Source: CAZOOW01 sp964581535 (lineage in GTDB: Bacteria > Patescibacteriota > Saccharimonadia > Saccharimonadales > Saccharimonadaceae). From it: 64,000 nt of DNA. Both the position numbers and the translations under genes were made by a program. Of this stretch, positions 1 to 7,544 are shown piece by piece; position 1 is the first letter of the stretch, and every line of letters begins with the position of its first letter. The notes below the pieces were generated by a model. The model was not told the origin of the DNA. It made no database searches and saw nothing but the letters and a program-made list of their open reading frames with translations. The stretch spans positions 62,001 through 126,000 of the forward strand of contig CAZOOW010000001.1 in NCBI GenBank assembly GCA_964581535.1. The letters are read 5' to 3'.

Positions 1-570
1 CATATTAGTATTCATCAAACTCTCGCGAACGGCATGAAGTTCTTTTTGACTTGTCGTGACAAGTAGTTTGCTTTCTTCCAAAACCTCGGCGTCTTCCGCA
101 CCGGCATCCAGCGCCGTCAGCAGCGCTTCGTCTGCATCGCCTTTAAAAGCAGCGACAATGTGACCTTTTTTCTCAAACTGAAATGCCACACTTCCGGGCT
201 CGGCGATATTTCCGCCATTTTTGGAAAATGCATGTCTAACTTCCGGATAAGTACGGTTTTTATTATCAGTTGCCGCTTCGACAAGCACTGCGATACCACC
301 GGGGCCGTACCCTTCATAAACAACCTCTTCGAGAGTTGCCGCATTTTTATCCTTTACCCTGTCAATCGCTCGCTGAATGTTGTTAAGCGGCATGTTGGCT
401 GCCTTAGCTTTTTCAATGGCTAGTGCTAAACTCGGGTTCATTGCCGGGTCGGTACCACTCCTAGCGGCGATAGCTATTTGGTTACCGATACGTGTAAATA
501 GTGCGCCACGCTTTGCATCGTTAGCGCCTTTATCGCGTTTTATTTTCGCCCATTTGCTGTGTCCTGCCAT
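1..570 (-). CDS. yebC: YebC/PmpR-family protein (N-terminal 190 residues, runs off left edge)
   Basis: The reading frame starts at ATG 570 and stays open to the window edge, giving 190 residues of a protein that is usually about 240-250 long. It begins MAGHSKWAKIKRDKGANDAK, the hallmark YebC N-terminus, and continues with GNQIAIAARSG, YEGYGPGGIAVLVEAATDN and the KNGGNIAEPGSVAFQFEKKG segment, all conserved in the family. YebC proteins are cytoplasmic. They have been described as transcriptional regulators and more recently as factors that relieve ribosome stalling at proline runs; which applies here cannot be read from sequence. The next gene to the right, comEC, is on the same strand and ends 36 nt away, so the two may be co-transcribed. 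Confidence 0.93.
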   Translation of the reverse strand, partial: MAGHSKWAKIKRDKGANDAKRGALFTRIGNQIAIAARSGTDPAMNPSLALAIEKAKAANMPLNNIQRAIDRVKDKNAATLEEVVYEGYGPGGIAVLVEAATDNKNRTYPEVRHAFSKNGGNIAEPGSVAFQFEKKGHIVAAFKGDADEALLTALDAGAEDAEVLEESKLLVTTSQKELHAVRESLMNTNM

Positions 571-606
571 AACTACGTTCCAGTATACCTGAAACTACCT
601 CTGTTA

Positions 607-2067
607 TCAAACTTCATGCCCACGATAAATCTTTCGAAAATCATACCCAGAACGTTTCCAAAGCCATATACATATAAACACAACTAACACATACCATGCC
701 GTAACAATCGACAGCGGAATATCGATGCTCAGCTGTGCCCAAGAGATACTCGACAACCATTCGACAATGGCGATGACATAAGCGATAACGATAGTCGTCG
801 GAACGGCAAATAACGCTCCAACAACCGGCAGTACCATTCCCACAAATCCTGTGATGGCGCTCAGCAGCATTGCAAAAGGTATGACCGGTGCAACCAGCAC
901 ATTAGCCAGGAGTCCGAAAATCGGCAGAGTGCCGAACGCTAGTGCAATGAGCGGCAAGGCCATTATTTCCGCCGACATGGTTTCGACCACCAGTTGTTCA
1001 ACGGCTGTCGGTCGACGTTTTTTGTAGAGCCATGCGATGACCAGCGGCGATACGATCAAAACTCCAGCGAACGCAAAGAATGACAAGTACCAGCCCAGAT
1101 CTCCCCACACATAACTCGGGTTGTATAGTGCGGTACCGGCAGCGACGAATAGTAGAAGATAAACTGGGTGAAACCGTCTGCCAATATACCATGCTAGTAG
1201 TCCCATCACAGTTACGGCAACGGCGCGAATCATACTTGGACTAAACCCTGAAAAGAACATAAATGTAAAGGCTAGCGCCAATGACCCAACCAACGTGACA
1301 TAGCGCGAATGCCTCGAAAAAAGCCGCATCATAAATCGGACCAATATCGTCAAGTTATAACCACTAGCAACAACGATATGAGTAAGTCCAACAATCTTTA
1401 ATTGTTCGTCTAGCGTGTCGGGTAATGCTGTTCTTTGTCCTACCACGAACCCAAGTCCTAAACTTGCCATAGGCTCCATAACATACATACGCAACGTTTT
1501 GGCAAAACGCTCGCGAATGTCGCGTATAGTATCCGGATGTCGGACGACTGAACCCAGCTTGGCATATGACATTGCTATCGGATACGTTGCAAAGCCCTCG
1601 CGCACTTTTCCATTGAGGCTCACTGTATCGCCCCGCTTGAGCTGCACGCGTCCAGCCGTCGTCACAAAAACGTCACCAGAATACCTTTTTCCGTCTATTC
1701 TTATCCCTCCAAGCACCAGTTTCGTCGTCCCTTTTGACGTATCTTGTGGGTCATCTGTAAGTGTCCCACTGAGCAAAATCTTTTGACCAATCAACGGTGC
1801 ATAGGCATCCAGTGCATTGCGATGTTCGGCGCCACGGACAAAACCCAGTAAGCCGCCCGCAACCGCCATGACAATCAGTGCCCACCACCGTTTTGAACGA
1901 AGCGCGCCAAAGAAAAGTGCAATGGCGATAATGTAAAAAATATAGTCACGATCGCCGCTGAAATGGCCCACTCCTAGCCCGACCAGAATTCCTACGGCCA
2001 GCCATAGAAATAACTGCGATATGTGAAAACGTTGATAACGATATCTCAAAAGGCTCATCTGCGTCAT
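607..2067 (-). CDS. comEC: ComEC/Rec2-family DNA uptake channel
   Basis: A polytopic membrane protein of 487 residues. The N-terminal part has two to three membrane segments followed by a soluble OB-like region (residues about 70-150, DUF4131 type). The Competence domain follows, with the signature GLTHIVVASGYNLTIL and eight or so further hydrophobic helices. ComEC forms the inner-membrane channel for single-stranded DNA during natural transformation. The C-terminal metallo-beta-lactamase domain of long ComEC proteins is absent: the protein ends shortly after the last helix (YDFRKIYRGHEV). I place the start at ATG 2067, preceded by AGGG at 5 nt. A TTG at 2103 in the same frame would lie inside a terminator hairpin and is less likely. 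Competence proteins are widely retained in reduced CPR genomes, where imported DNA may be a nucleotide source. Confidence 0.9.
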   Translation of the reverse strand: MTQMSLLRYRYQRFHISQLFLWLAVGILVGLGVGHFSGDRDYIFYIIAIALFFGALRSKRWWALIVMAVAGGLLGFVRGAEHRNALDAYAPLIGQKILLSGTLTDDPQDTSKGTTKLVLGGIRIDGKRYSGDVFVTTAGRVQLKRGDTVSLNGKVREGFATYPIAMSYAKLGSVVRHPDTIRDIRERFAKTLRMYVMEPMASLGLGFVVGQRTALPDTLDEQLKIVGLTHIVVASGYNLTILVRFMMRLFSRHSRYVTLVGSLALAFTFMFFSGFSPSMIRAVAVTVMGLLAWYIGRRFHPVYLLLFVAAGTALYNPSYVWGDLGWYLSFFAFAGVLIVSPLVIAWLYKKRRPTAVEQLVVETMSAEIMALPLIALAFGTLPIFGLLANVLVAPVIPFAMLLSAITGFVGMVLPVVGALFAVPTTIVIAYVIAIVEWLSSISWAQLSIDIPLSIVTAWYVLVVFICIWLWKRSGYDFRKIYRGHEV

Positions 2068-2083
2068 TATAACCCTGATAAAG

Positions 2084-2121
2084 AAAATAGTTCTATCCCG
2101 CAATTGAGATAGAACTATTTT
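2084..2121 (-). terminator. 14-bp hairpin terminator upstream of comEC
   Basis: A perfect 14-bp inverted repeat (2084-2097 with 2108-2121) has a 10-nt loop and A/T-rich outer ends, so it reads as a terminator on either strand. On the minus strand it would stop readthrough from the tRNA-Lys unit before comEC. Confidence 0.6.
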
Positions 2122-2122
2122 A

Positions 2123-2144
2123 TTGGAGGAGCCACTGGGGCTTG
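2123..2144 (-). repeat. Direct copy of the tRNA-Lys 3' end (22 bp)
   Basis: Positions 2123-2144 are identical to 2305-2326, which is the 3' end of tRNA-Lys including its encoded CCA. The copies are in the same orientation and 182 bp apart. A duplicated tRNA 3' end is what site-specific integration at a tRNA gene leaves behind. The DNA between the copies contains only small hairpins (2136-2163, 2176-2192, 2210-2229, 2232-2248 and the terminator 2267-2308) and no gene. Confidence 0.75.
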
Positions 2145-2266
2145 GCTACGTTTCGCAGCCCCAAAACTTCACCTATGAAAGCATAGCTTTCAAGGGAAGG
2201 TTTTCTTGCGACGCAAAGACGTTTGCGTCTCACCCAGAACACCTGGGTTCAAACTCTCAGATTTAT

Positions 2267-2308
2267 CCAAGTTTAAAGCCCATCCATTAGGACAGGCTTT
2301 AAACTTGG
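2267..2308 (-). terminator. Terminator hairpin directly after tRNA-Lys
   Basis: A perfect 14-bp stem (2267-2280 with 2295-2308) has a 14-nt loop. The right arm includes the encoded CCA of tRNA-Lys, so the mature tRNA tail is part of the terminator stem in the primary transcript. There is no long U tract. Confidence 0.6.
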
Positions 2309-2382
2309 AGGAGCCACTGGGGCTTGAACCCAGGACACCCTGCTTAAAAGGCAGGTGCTCTAACCAGCTGAGCTATGGCTCC
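2306..2382 (-). tRNA. tRNA-Lys (TTT anticodon)
   Basis: The minus strand folds as a full cloverleaf. The 7-bp acceptor pairs 2376-2382 with 2310-2316. There is a D-arm with AGCTCAGCTGGTTAGAGC, an anticodon stem CCTGC/GCAGG with loop CTTTTAA (anticodon TTT), and a T-arm with GGTTCAAGCC. CCA is encoded at 2306-2308. The TTT anticodon assigns lysine. Confidence 0.95.
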
Positions 2383-2421
2383 GCGAACAGATGATATGGT
2401 AGCATTTTACCTCTGTAGATG

Positions 2422-2907
2422 TCAATGTTTTCCTTTTTTTGGCAACGATCTCATCGTATGCATATGTAATGTGTCGAGAATCGATATAACTATCCCGGTA
2501 ACAATAAGCCATGAGGTGTTACGAGCGATGAAGCTCATGAAAGGTTCGACGGCGGTATCTACCGTTGGCAAGTCCCGCGCAAGAGGACCAACAAGGATAA
2601 TCGTCGCAAATAGCGCAAACAACACGGCACCGACAAGCGCACTACGCTTGTCGTAGTATTTCGGACCGGAAAATAGCATGACGAGCGCTGGTGCGAGCAC
2701 CAAAATAACTGTCGCGGCGGTCGTATCTTTTAGTGGTTCGGTCGGAAAATCGCCGTACCGTAAGAATGTCGCGACAAATCGTGTTAGTTCTTGTGAGAGT
2801 ACCAACCCTGCCGCCAGCCCTAACCCGAGAACGCCAAATCGTCGTTTTGTGACATATGCAAGCGCAAAAAGACAGAGTGCTAAAGCGATGATAATCACGA
2901 GCGTCAT
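2422..2907 (-). CDS. Hypothetical membrane protein, about 5 helices
   Basis: A 161-residue protein with hydrophobic segments at about 1-18, 25-45, 65-82, 90-110 and 132-152, ending in a basic tail (LPKKGKH). I do not recognise a family. The size and even spacing of helices resemble small CvpA- or DUF-type membrane proteins, but no motif supports either. A TATACT box (2914-2919 on the plus strand as agtata) ends 6 nt before ATG 2907, so the mRNA is probably leaderless. It is read toward tRNA-Lys and is separated by 41 nt from the downstream end of the RimK-like gene. Confidence 0.75.
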   Translation of the reverse strand: MTLVIIIALALCLFALAYVTKRRFGVLGLGLAAGLVLSQELTRFVATFLRYGDFPTEPLKDTTAATVILVLAPALVMLFSGPKYYDKRSALVGAVLFALFATIILVGPLARDLPTVDTAVEPFMSFIARNTSWLIVTGIVISILDTLHMHTMRSLPKKGKH

Positions 2908-2948
2908 GCTACTAGTATACGCTAGTGTGTTAGGATGTATTATCTCTT

Positions 2949-3866
2949 CTAGGCGCCTATTTTGTCTTTTGTATTACGTCTTTTAGCATTTCGCTCAACG
3001 TATTCTATGATAGGTGTCGCCACATCGCGGCCGGTTACTTTTTCAATGCCAAAACCAGGGCTGGCGTTAACCTCCAAAATTAGTGGACCACGGTCTGAGC
3101 GCATTAGATCAACGCCTGCGACGTGGAGCCCTAGAGCACGAGCAGCTTTGATAGCCATCTTTCGCTCTTCATCAGTCAACTTAATTCTCGTTCCTTCTCC
3201 GCCTTTATGCAGATTCGAACGAAAATCATCATCGAGGCTTTGTCGTTGCATACTCGCCACCACGCGGCCACCGACCACAAATGCTCGGATATCTGTACCG
3301 GCTGACTCTTTAATAAATTCCTGAATCAAGATATTTGTTCCATCTTCATTAGAAAGGTAGAAGGCCTGCAAAACCGACTTGGCAGCCTTCTTGCTTTCGG
3401 CTAGAACGACGCCATTGCCGTGCGTTCCACGTGCAAGTTTGATAATTACAGGTGTACCACCGAGTTTCTCGATAAGGTCATCAATATCGGTTGAGTTGCG
3501 CGAAAAAACGGTCTTCGGGATCCCAACGCCGGCTTTTGCGAGCACCTGCATACTGCGCAATTTATCACGTGAACGGTTGATAGCAATCGAACTCGATACA
3601 CTGTATGTTCCTTGCATTTCGAGTTGCCTAACAATAGCAGTACCGTAACGTGTCATGTGGCTAGCAATACGTGGAATGATGGCATCGAATTTCGCCAAAT
3701 CTTCACCTCGGTAGCTAACCGATGGATTATTTTGCTCTATGCTTGCATAGCACTCACGATACTTGATTATCGACACCTCGTGACCTCGAGATAAAGCAAC
3801 CTCTTTGAGTCTTTTAGTACTGTAGTTACCAGTGCCGTTTGAAAGTATAGCAATTTTCATTCTCAT
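2949..3866 (-). CDS. RimK-like ATP-grasp amino-acid ligase
   Basis: 305 residues. The N-terminal pre-ATP-grasp domain starts MRMKIAILSNGTGNYS. The ATP-grasp fold follows: NRSRDKLRSMQVLAKAGVGIPKT, the ATP-binding PVIIKLARGTHGNGVVL loop, IQEFIKESAGTDIRAFVVGG, and the metal-binding LILEVNASPGFGIEKVTG. This is the RimK order and length (E. coli RimK is 300 residues). RimK enzymes ligate glutamate to the C-terminus of ribosomal protein S6 or to related acceptors. The start overlaps the upstream ATP-grasp/retropepsin gene by 4 nt (ATGA), so the pair is translationally coupled and probably acts together. The acceptor substrate here is unknown. Confidence 0.88.
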   Translation of the reverse strand: MRMKIAILSNGTGNYSTKRLKEVALSRGHEVSIIKYRECYASIEQNNPSVSYRGEDLAKFDAIIPRIASHMTRYGTAIVRQLEMQGTYSVSSSIAINRSRDKLRSMQVLAKAGVGIPKTVFSRNSTDIDDLIEKLGGTPVIIKLARGTHGNGVVLAESKKAAKSVLQAFYLSNEDGTNILIQEFIKESAGTDIRAFVVGGRVVASMQRQSLDDDFRSNLHKGGEGTRIKLTDEERKMAIKAARALGLHVAGVDLMRSDRGPLILEVNASPGFGIEKVTGRDVATPIIEYVERNAKRRNTKDKIGA

Positions 3867-5266
3867 GTTTCTCCATCGGTATCGTGTTCTTGATTTATCC
3901 TAACATCAACTAGCATATTATGCTCTCGTAAAAAACGTCTTCCAAGCAGGACTTCAAATTTCATATCTTTTCTGTCCGCTAGACCGAGCGTGATTGGGTA
4001 TTGTTTCCCCTTTACAGCTACAGTTGTATCAATAAGAAATCTTGTAACACGGTGCCCTGTTGAACTTCTAACGCTACGTTTACGATAGTTCTTAGTCTCA
4101 TACTGTTTTGTGCCTTTTTTGCCTGGGCTGAACGCTAGTACATTCTCCCCATGTTTTTTGACCAGCTTAATATACGAGCAGCCCAGCGCACCTGAAAAGG
4201 CACCCGTATCAACTTTTGCGAGCGTCTTGAAGTCATCTAATTCAGGAAAAGTAATTTCTTCAAAGCTTCCGATGGTCACGTTACTATGTATACTCCGATG
4301 AATTGCATTTGCAAGAGGCGGAACGATGTCATGCATGTTACCATCGCGACAAGAATAAAACAGTTTCAGCACCGGCGAGGTGTTGAACTCAATAAACCAA
4401 TAATTATTGCTATTGGCTGGCTTTGTAAAATCTTTGATAAATATATCAACTACAATAAATCCAGTTCCCAGCATACGAGTGAGGTTCTCAGCAATAGTAA
4501 CGTAGCTACTATCAACTCGATCAAGCACATCGTACACCGAGCAACCTTTTGAAATCATCGTGGCGCGGCTCAGTTCAATCACCTCACCACTCACTGGTAT
4601 TTTTGTTAGGTCAACTTTTCGTTTTATGAGCTTCGCATCGAGGAGTGGATAAGTAACCATTGAATCCTTGATTTGTTGACGACTTTCATTTTCCTTCTCG
4701 ATTAGTTTGGCAATATTCGACAATCCATCACCAATTACTCGTGGTGTTTGACGAAGCAGCGCCGAAACAGCAACACCATTCAACATTGCAAAACGTACTT
4801 CTTCGCCGAAAACTTGTTCCTGAACAATAACTTTTTTTGAATATTCAGCTGCTTTTTCTATTGCTTTTGTAATTGCTTTTTTATTTGATACATCTGTCGT
4901 TAGTCCAACCGACAGTGACCTATTGAGCGGCTTAACAACTACCTTGTCGTGTTTTTGGATAAAACTGTCAAGTTTAGTATGCGCGATATCTGCAGAGTCA
5001 ATTTGGATTGTATCGGGCACTCTCACTCCGTGTTCAGATGCAAATATTGTTGCACGGTGTTTATCGGTTGAAAGATCTTTTACTATCTGTAAAGTGAAAG
5101 GGTACGCAATATGAGCCGCCCTTGTTGTCCATGATTCTCCAGCAGGCCCAGTGAAAGTTACTTGTCGTTTATCTTGGGAATTTTCTTCTTTTACTGAGTA
5201 CCCACGCAAGGCTAGCTCGCGAGCAAGTAATTTATAAGAGGCAAATTCATCAGTTGTTATGCCCAT
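3863..5266 (-). CDS. ATP-grasp ligase fused to a retropepsin-like (RimB/DUF785) protease domain
   Basis: 467 residues. Residues 1-330 form an ATP-grasp ligase resembling glutathione- or cyanophycin-synthetase types: KPLNRSLSVGL ATP loop at about 112-122, VQEQVFGEEVRFAMLNG at 148-164, and the metal site WFIEFNTSPVL at 290-300. Residues 345-460 look like the retropepsin domain of RimB-type ATP-dependent zinc proteases: LAKVDTGAFSGALG with catalytic DTG at 353-355 and EVLLGRRFLREH at 438-449. In Pseudomonas, RimK ligase and RimB protease are separate proteins that add and remove residues on S6; here a ligase and a protease are one chain, next to a second ligase. Start: ATG 5266 follows AAGGGA at 6 nt. 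An in-frame GTG at 5281 lies upstream of that SD and is rejected. Confidence 0.8.
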   Translation of the reverse strand: MGITTDEFASYKLLARELALRGYSVKEENSQDKRQVTFTGPAGESWTTRAAHIAYPFTLQIVKDLSTDKHRATIFASEHGVRVPDTIQIDSADIAHTKLDSFIQKHDKVVVKPLNRSLSVGLTTDVSNKKAITKAIEKAAEYSKKVIVQEQVFGEEVRFAMLNGVAVSALLRQTPRVIGDGLSNIAKLIEKENESRQQIKDSMVTYPLLDAKLIKRKVDLTKIPVSGEVIELSRATMISKGCSVYDVLDRVDSSYVTIAENLTRMLGTGFIVVDIFIKDFTKPANSNNYWFIEFNTSPVLKLFYSCRDGNMHDIVPPLANAIHRSIHSNVTIGSFEEITFPELDDFKTLAKVDTGAFSGALGCSYIKLVKKHGENVLAFSPGKKGTKQYETKNYRKRSVRSSTGHRVTRFLIDTTVAVKGKQYPITLGLADRKDMKFEVLLGRRFLREHNMLVDVRINQEHDTDGET

Positions 5267-5351
5267 TTTAATTCCCTTCACATTTATTCGATATAATATA
5301 TAATATCACTTTTTATATCTTAAGTCAATAATTACTTAGGCCGATTATCCC

Positions 5352-5380
5352 TTGACAACATGTAACCTCTGTCATACACT
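5352..5380 (+). promoter_or_regulatory. Promoter of the IS1595-type transposase
   Basis: TTGACA at 5352-5357, a 17-nt spacer and TACACT at 5375-5380 give a near-consensus sigma70 promoter. The ATG at 5387 lies 7 nt downstream of the -10 box, predicting a leaderless transcript. Confidence 0.8.
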
Positions 5381-5386
5381 AGAAGT

Positions 5387-6250
5387 ATGGAAAAGGTAAC
5401 CGTCAAACGCTTCAATGAATTGTTCCCTGACGATGACACCTGCCTCGACTTCATGTTCAAACAAGCCTACGCCAGCATGCCCGCCTGTCTAAAGTGTGGC
5501 GTCATGGAACCTCGTTACTACCGGGTACGTGGCCGCAAGTGCTACGAGTGCAAAGACTGCGGTAACCAGATACATCCGCTCGGCGGCACTATCTTTCATA
5601 AGTCCTCGACCTCACTCAAAGATTGGTTCTATGTCGTCTATCTCTTCTCGGTATCAAAGAACGGCGTATCAGCGAAAGAAGTTGAGCGTCATTTAGGCGT
5701 GACATACAAAACCGCATGGCGCATTGCTAAACAAGTTCGCGCGCTCATGGCGCAAGATAATGGTAACCCGCTTTCAGGCACCGTGGAAGCAGATGAAACC
5801 TATGTTGGTGGTCGCAATAAAGGCGCTGGCAAAGGCTTTGCCAATAAGGAAGTTGTCTTTGGCATGGTTGAGCGTGGCGGTCGTGTTAAGGCCGAACACG
5901 TTAAAAGTGCTGGCGCTCGGATATTACTGCCACGTTTACCTGAGGAAATAGCACCCGGTACGGTCGTCTACAGTGACCAAGCCCAAGTCTACCGAAGCCT
6001 GCACCGCATTGGCTATTACCACGATTCAGTGAATCACAGCGTAGGCGAATACGGTCGTGGTGTTGTACACACGAATACCATCGAGGGCTTTTGGTAACAG
6101 CTCAAGCGCTCAGTCGATGGCACGTATCACTGTGTTAGCGCGAAGTATCTTCAGTTGTATCTGAATGAGTTTGTGTATCGCTATAACCATCGTCAGGAGC
6201 TGTCGATGTTTCCGGCTCTAATTTCGTCGGCTGCGCGGCGCGTGCAATAG
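5387..6250 (+). pseudogene. IS1595-family (ISXO2-like) transposase, interrupted by a nonsense codon
   Basis: The frame begins MEKVTVKRFNELFPDDDTC with a zinc-ribbon (CLKCG...CYECKDCG, residues about 35-60). The DDE catalytic core follows: VEADETYVGG, VVYSDQAQVY and HTNTIEGFW. A TAA at 6095-6097 directly after EGFW stops the frame. Beyond it the same frame continues for 50 residues with the normal family C-terminus (QLKRSVDGTYHCVSAKYLQ, NEFVYRYNHR) to TAG 6250. The usual residue after EGFW is Ser, so one TCA-to-TAA change explains the stop. All three catalytic acids precede it, but the last helix is lost, so the element is probably inactive. Possible short terminal inverted repeats are the 8-mers at 5346-5353 and 6388-6395, a weak call. 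Confidence 0.85.
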
Positions 6251-6350
6251 CATCGCTAAAGATCTGCTCGGCGTTTTCGTTCTTCTGATCGTCCGGCAGG
6301 TTATCTATAAAGGCTTGGCGCTCTTCGTCACTAAGTGGGTCTTTTGACAT
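6135..6350 (-). CDS. Small acidic hypothetical protein antisense to the transposase end
   Basis: 71 residues from ATG 6350: MSKDPLSDEERQAFIDNLPD, then a hydrophilic acidic tail rich in T, D and S. No domain recognised. Its 3' half lies opposite the C-terminal coding end of the broken transposase (up to 6250). A TATACT box (plus strand agtata 6357-6362) ends 6 nt before the ATG, so it has its own leaderless-type promoter and is likely expressed. The start and polar composition suggest a soluble regulatory or accessory protein carried with the insertion element, but this is inference from position only. An earlier in-frame start would lie upstream of the -10 box and is rejected. Confidence 0.6.
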   Translation of the reverse strand: MSKDPLSDEERQAFIDNLPDDQKNENAEQIFSDAIARAAQPTKLEPETSTAPDDGYSDTQTHSDTTEDTSR

Positions 6351-6541
6351 GTATCTAGTATACCGCACTGCCACAGCCCAGCGCCTTAAGGGATAGATAT
6401 AATCCCATTCACCGGTAATCGGGTATTTACATCTGTTTTACCCCTGTTGCTACTTTCTTTTTCTCCTCCTCTTCTTTATATATAAATATATAAGGATAAA
6501 AGTGAGTTGTGATGCGGGTGTGGAGATAGTGGTATGAATGT

Positions 6542-7345
6542 ATGGATGTTCAGCATAGAAGTAAGTTAAGTAATAGTCAGATTAAGTTATTAGGATTAAT
6601 AGCTAAGTTTCGGTTTGTGACAGTTGAGTTAGTCAGTACATGGCGCGAGAAAAGTAAGGCAACCATGTATGAGAGATTAGCTGTTCTGGAAGATTTAGGC
6701 TATGTACAGAAACGCTACGAGAAAGCTTGGAAGCTACTCGGCAGGCCTGCAGTGTATTCACTGACTGGCAAGGGACTTCGGGTACTTCGTGATACAAGCT
6801 CTGGCTACTTTACCGATGCTGTCATTCGGAACCAGTACAAAAATAGATCTGCCAGCTTACAGCTGGTAGACCACAGTTTGGACCTGGCCAAACTGTGCGT
6901 GCAGCTCCACAAACAATACGACGGTACCTACGATATCTTTGCTAAGTCAGAGATAGACCAATTTGAAGCATTTCTTCGACCACTTTCCGACCTCTACATA
7001 CGCACCAACCATACAGGTGAAAATGGACGGGCAATCCACTACCAGCTTGAGACTGTTGAAGCTGGTGCATTCACCTGGATGATTAAGAAGCGTATTAACG
7101 CACACCAAGACTGGTTTGATGAGAATAACGGTGAGGATTGGGGCTTTGAGGATAGCTATCCGAACCTACTGCTCATTTGTGATAACAAGAGTACTGAGAA
7201 GCGGATACACCGGCTGACGGATGAAGCCTATATGGACTTTGAGACTTGGACGACGACAAGGGAGCGGTTTGATAGTAGTAGCAAAGACATCTGGATACAC
7301 TACAGGGATGAATATGAGGAGGATGGAGTGATGCGGGGGTTATAG
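6542..7345 (+). CDS. Replication-relaxation-like winged-helix protein
   Basis: 267 residues. The N-terminal 90 residues form a winged helix: LSNSQIKLLGLIAKFRFVTV, then MYERLAVLEDLGYVQKRY and a wing ending AVYSLTGKGLRVL. The rest, with HSLDLAKLCVQLHKQY and IHYQLETVEAGAFTWMIKKR, fits the Replic_Relax family (Pfam PF13814), known from relaxation of plasmid replication and mobile elements. It is the only replication-linked gene in the accessory island between the broken transposase and the DGR. The upstream 190 nt hold an AT-rich tract but no convincing promoter. The family call rests on domain order; a plain DNA-binding regulator is the alternative. Confidence 0.72.
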   Translation: MDVQHRSKLSNSQIKLLGLIAKFRFVTVELVSTWREKSKATMYERLAVLEDLGYVQKRYEKAWKLLGRPAVYSLTGKGLRVLRDTSSGYFTDAVIRNQYKNRSASLQLVDHSLDLAKLCVQLHKQYDGTYDIFAKSEIDQFEAFLRPLSDLYIRTNHTGENGRAIHYQLETVEAGAFTWMIKKRINAHQDWFDENNGEDWGFEDSYPNLLLICDNKSTEKRIHRLTDEAYMDFETWTTTRERFDSSSKDIWIHYRDEYEEDGVMRGL

Positions 7346-7357
7346 CCCCGTTGCGCA

Positions 7358-7386
7358 TTGCAAAAAGCACCATTCTGTGTTATAAT
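7358..7386 (+). promoter_or_regulatory. Promoter of the DGR target gene
   Basis: TTGCAA at 7358-7363, exactly 17 nt, then TATAAT at 7381-7386. Predicted transcription start is near 7393, leaving a leader of about 150 nt before the target ATG. Confidence 0.8.
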
Positions 7387-7419
7387 CTAATTGGAACCTT
7401 AACAGTTTAGCACTCCCTC

Positions 7420-7480
7420 TGAGAACGGCGTTTTCTACACAAGTATTCCTCTATTGCTTGCGTATAGTACGCCGTTCTCA
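7420..7480 (+). promoter_or_regulatory. Long hairpin in the DGR target leader
   Basis: A perfect 12-bp stem (7420-7431 with 7469-7480) encloses a 37-nt arm that can itself pair imperfectly (CTACACAAG region with CTTGCGTATAG). It lies in the 5' leader of the target mRNA, 65 nt before the start codon. It could be a regulatory RNA fold or a DNA cruciform; nothing in it matches a riboswitch I know. Confidence 0.55.
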
Positions 7481-7544
7481 ACGAACCATTGAGATCACCG
7501 CTACAAATTGTATCGGAGAAGTCTACGGCAGAAGCTAGGTCACG

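Noticed and set aside
2206..2394. Short plus-strand protein over the tRNA-Lys region
   Set aside because: It translates the tRNA and its hairpins; no SD and no selection for coding is plausible.
5387..6250. Recoding of the TAA stop in the transposase as sense
   Set aside because: TAA ends several other genes in this window (for example 10362 dnaJ and 32745), so it is read as stop here.
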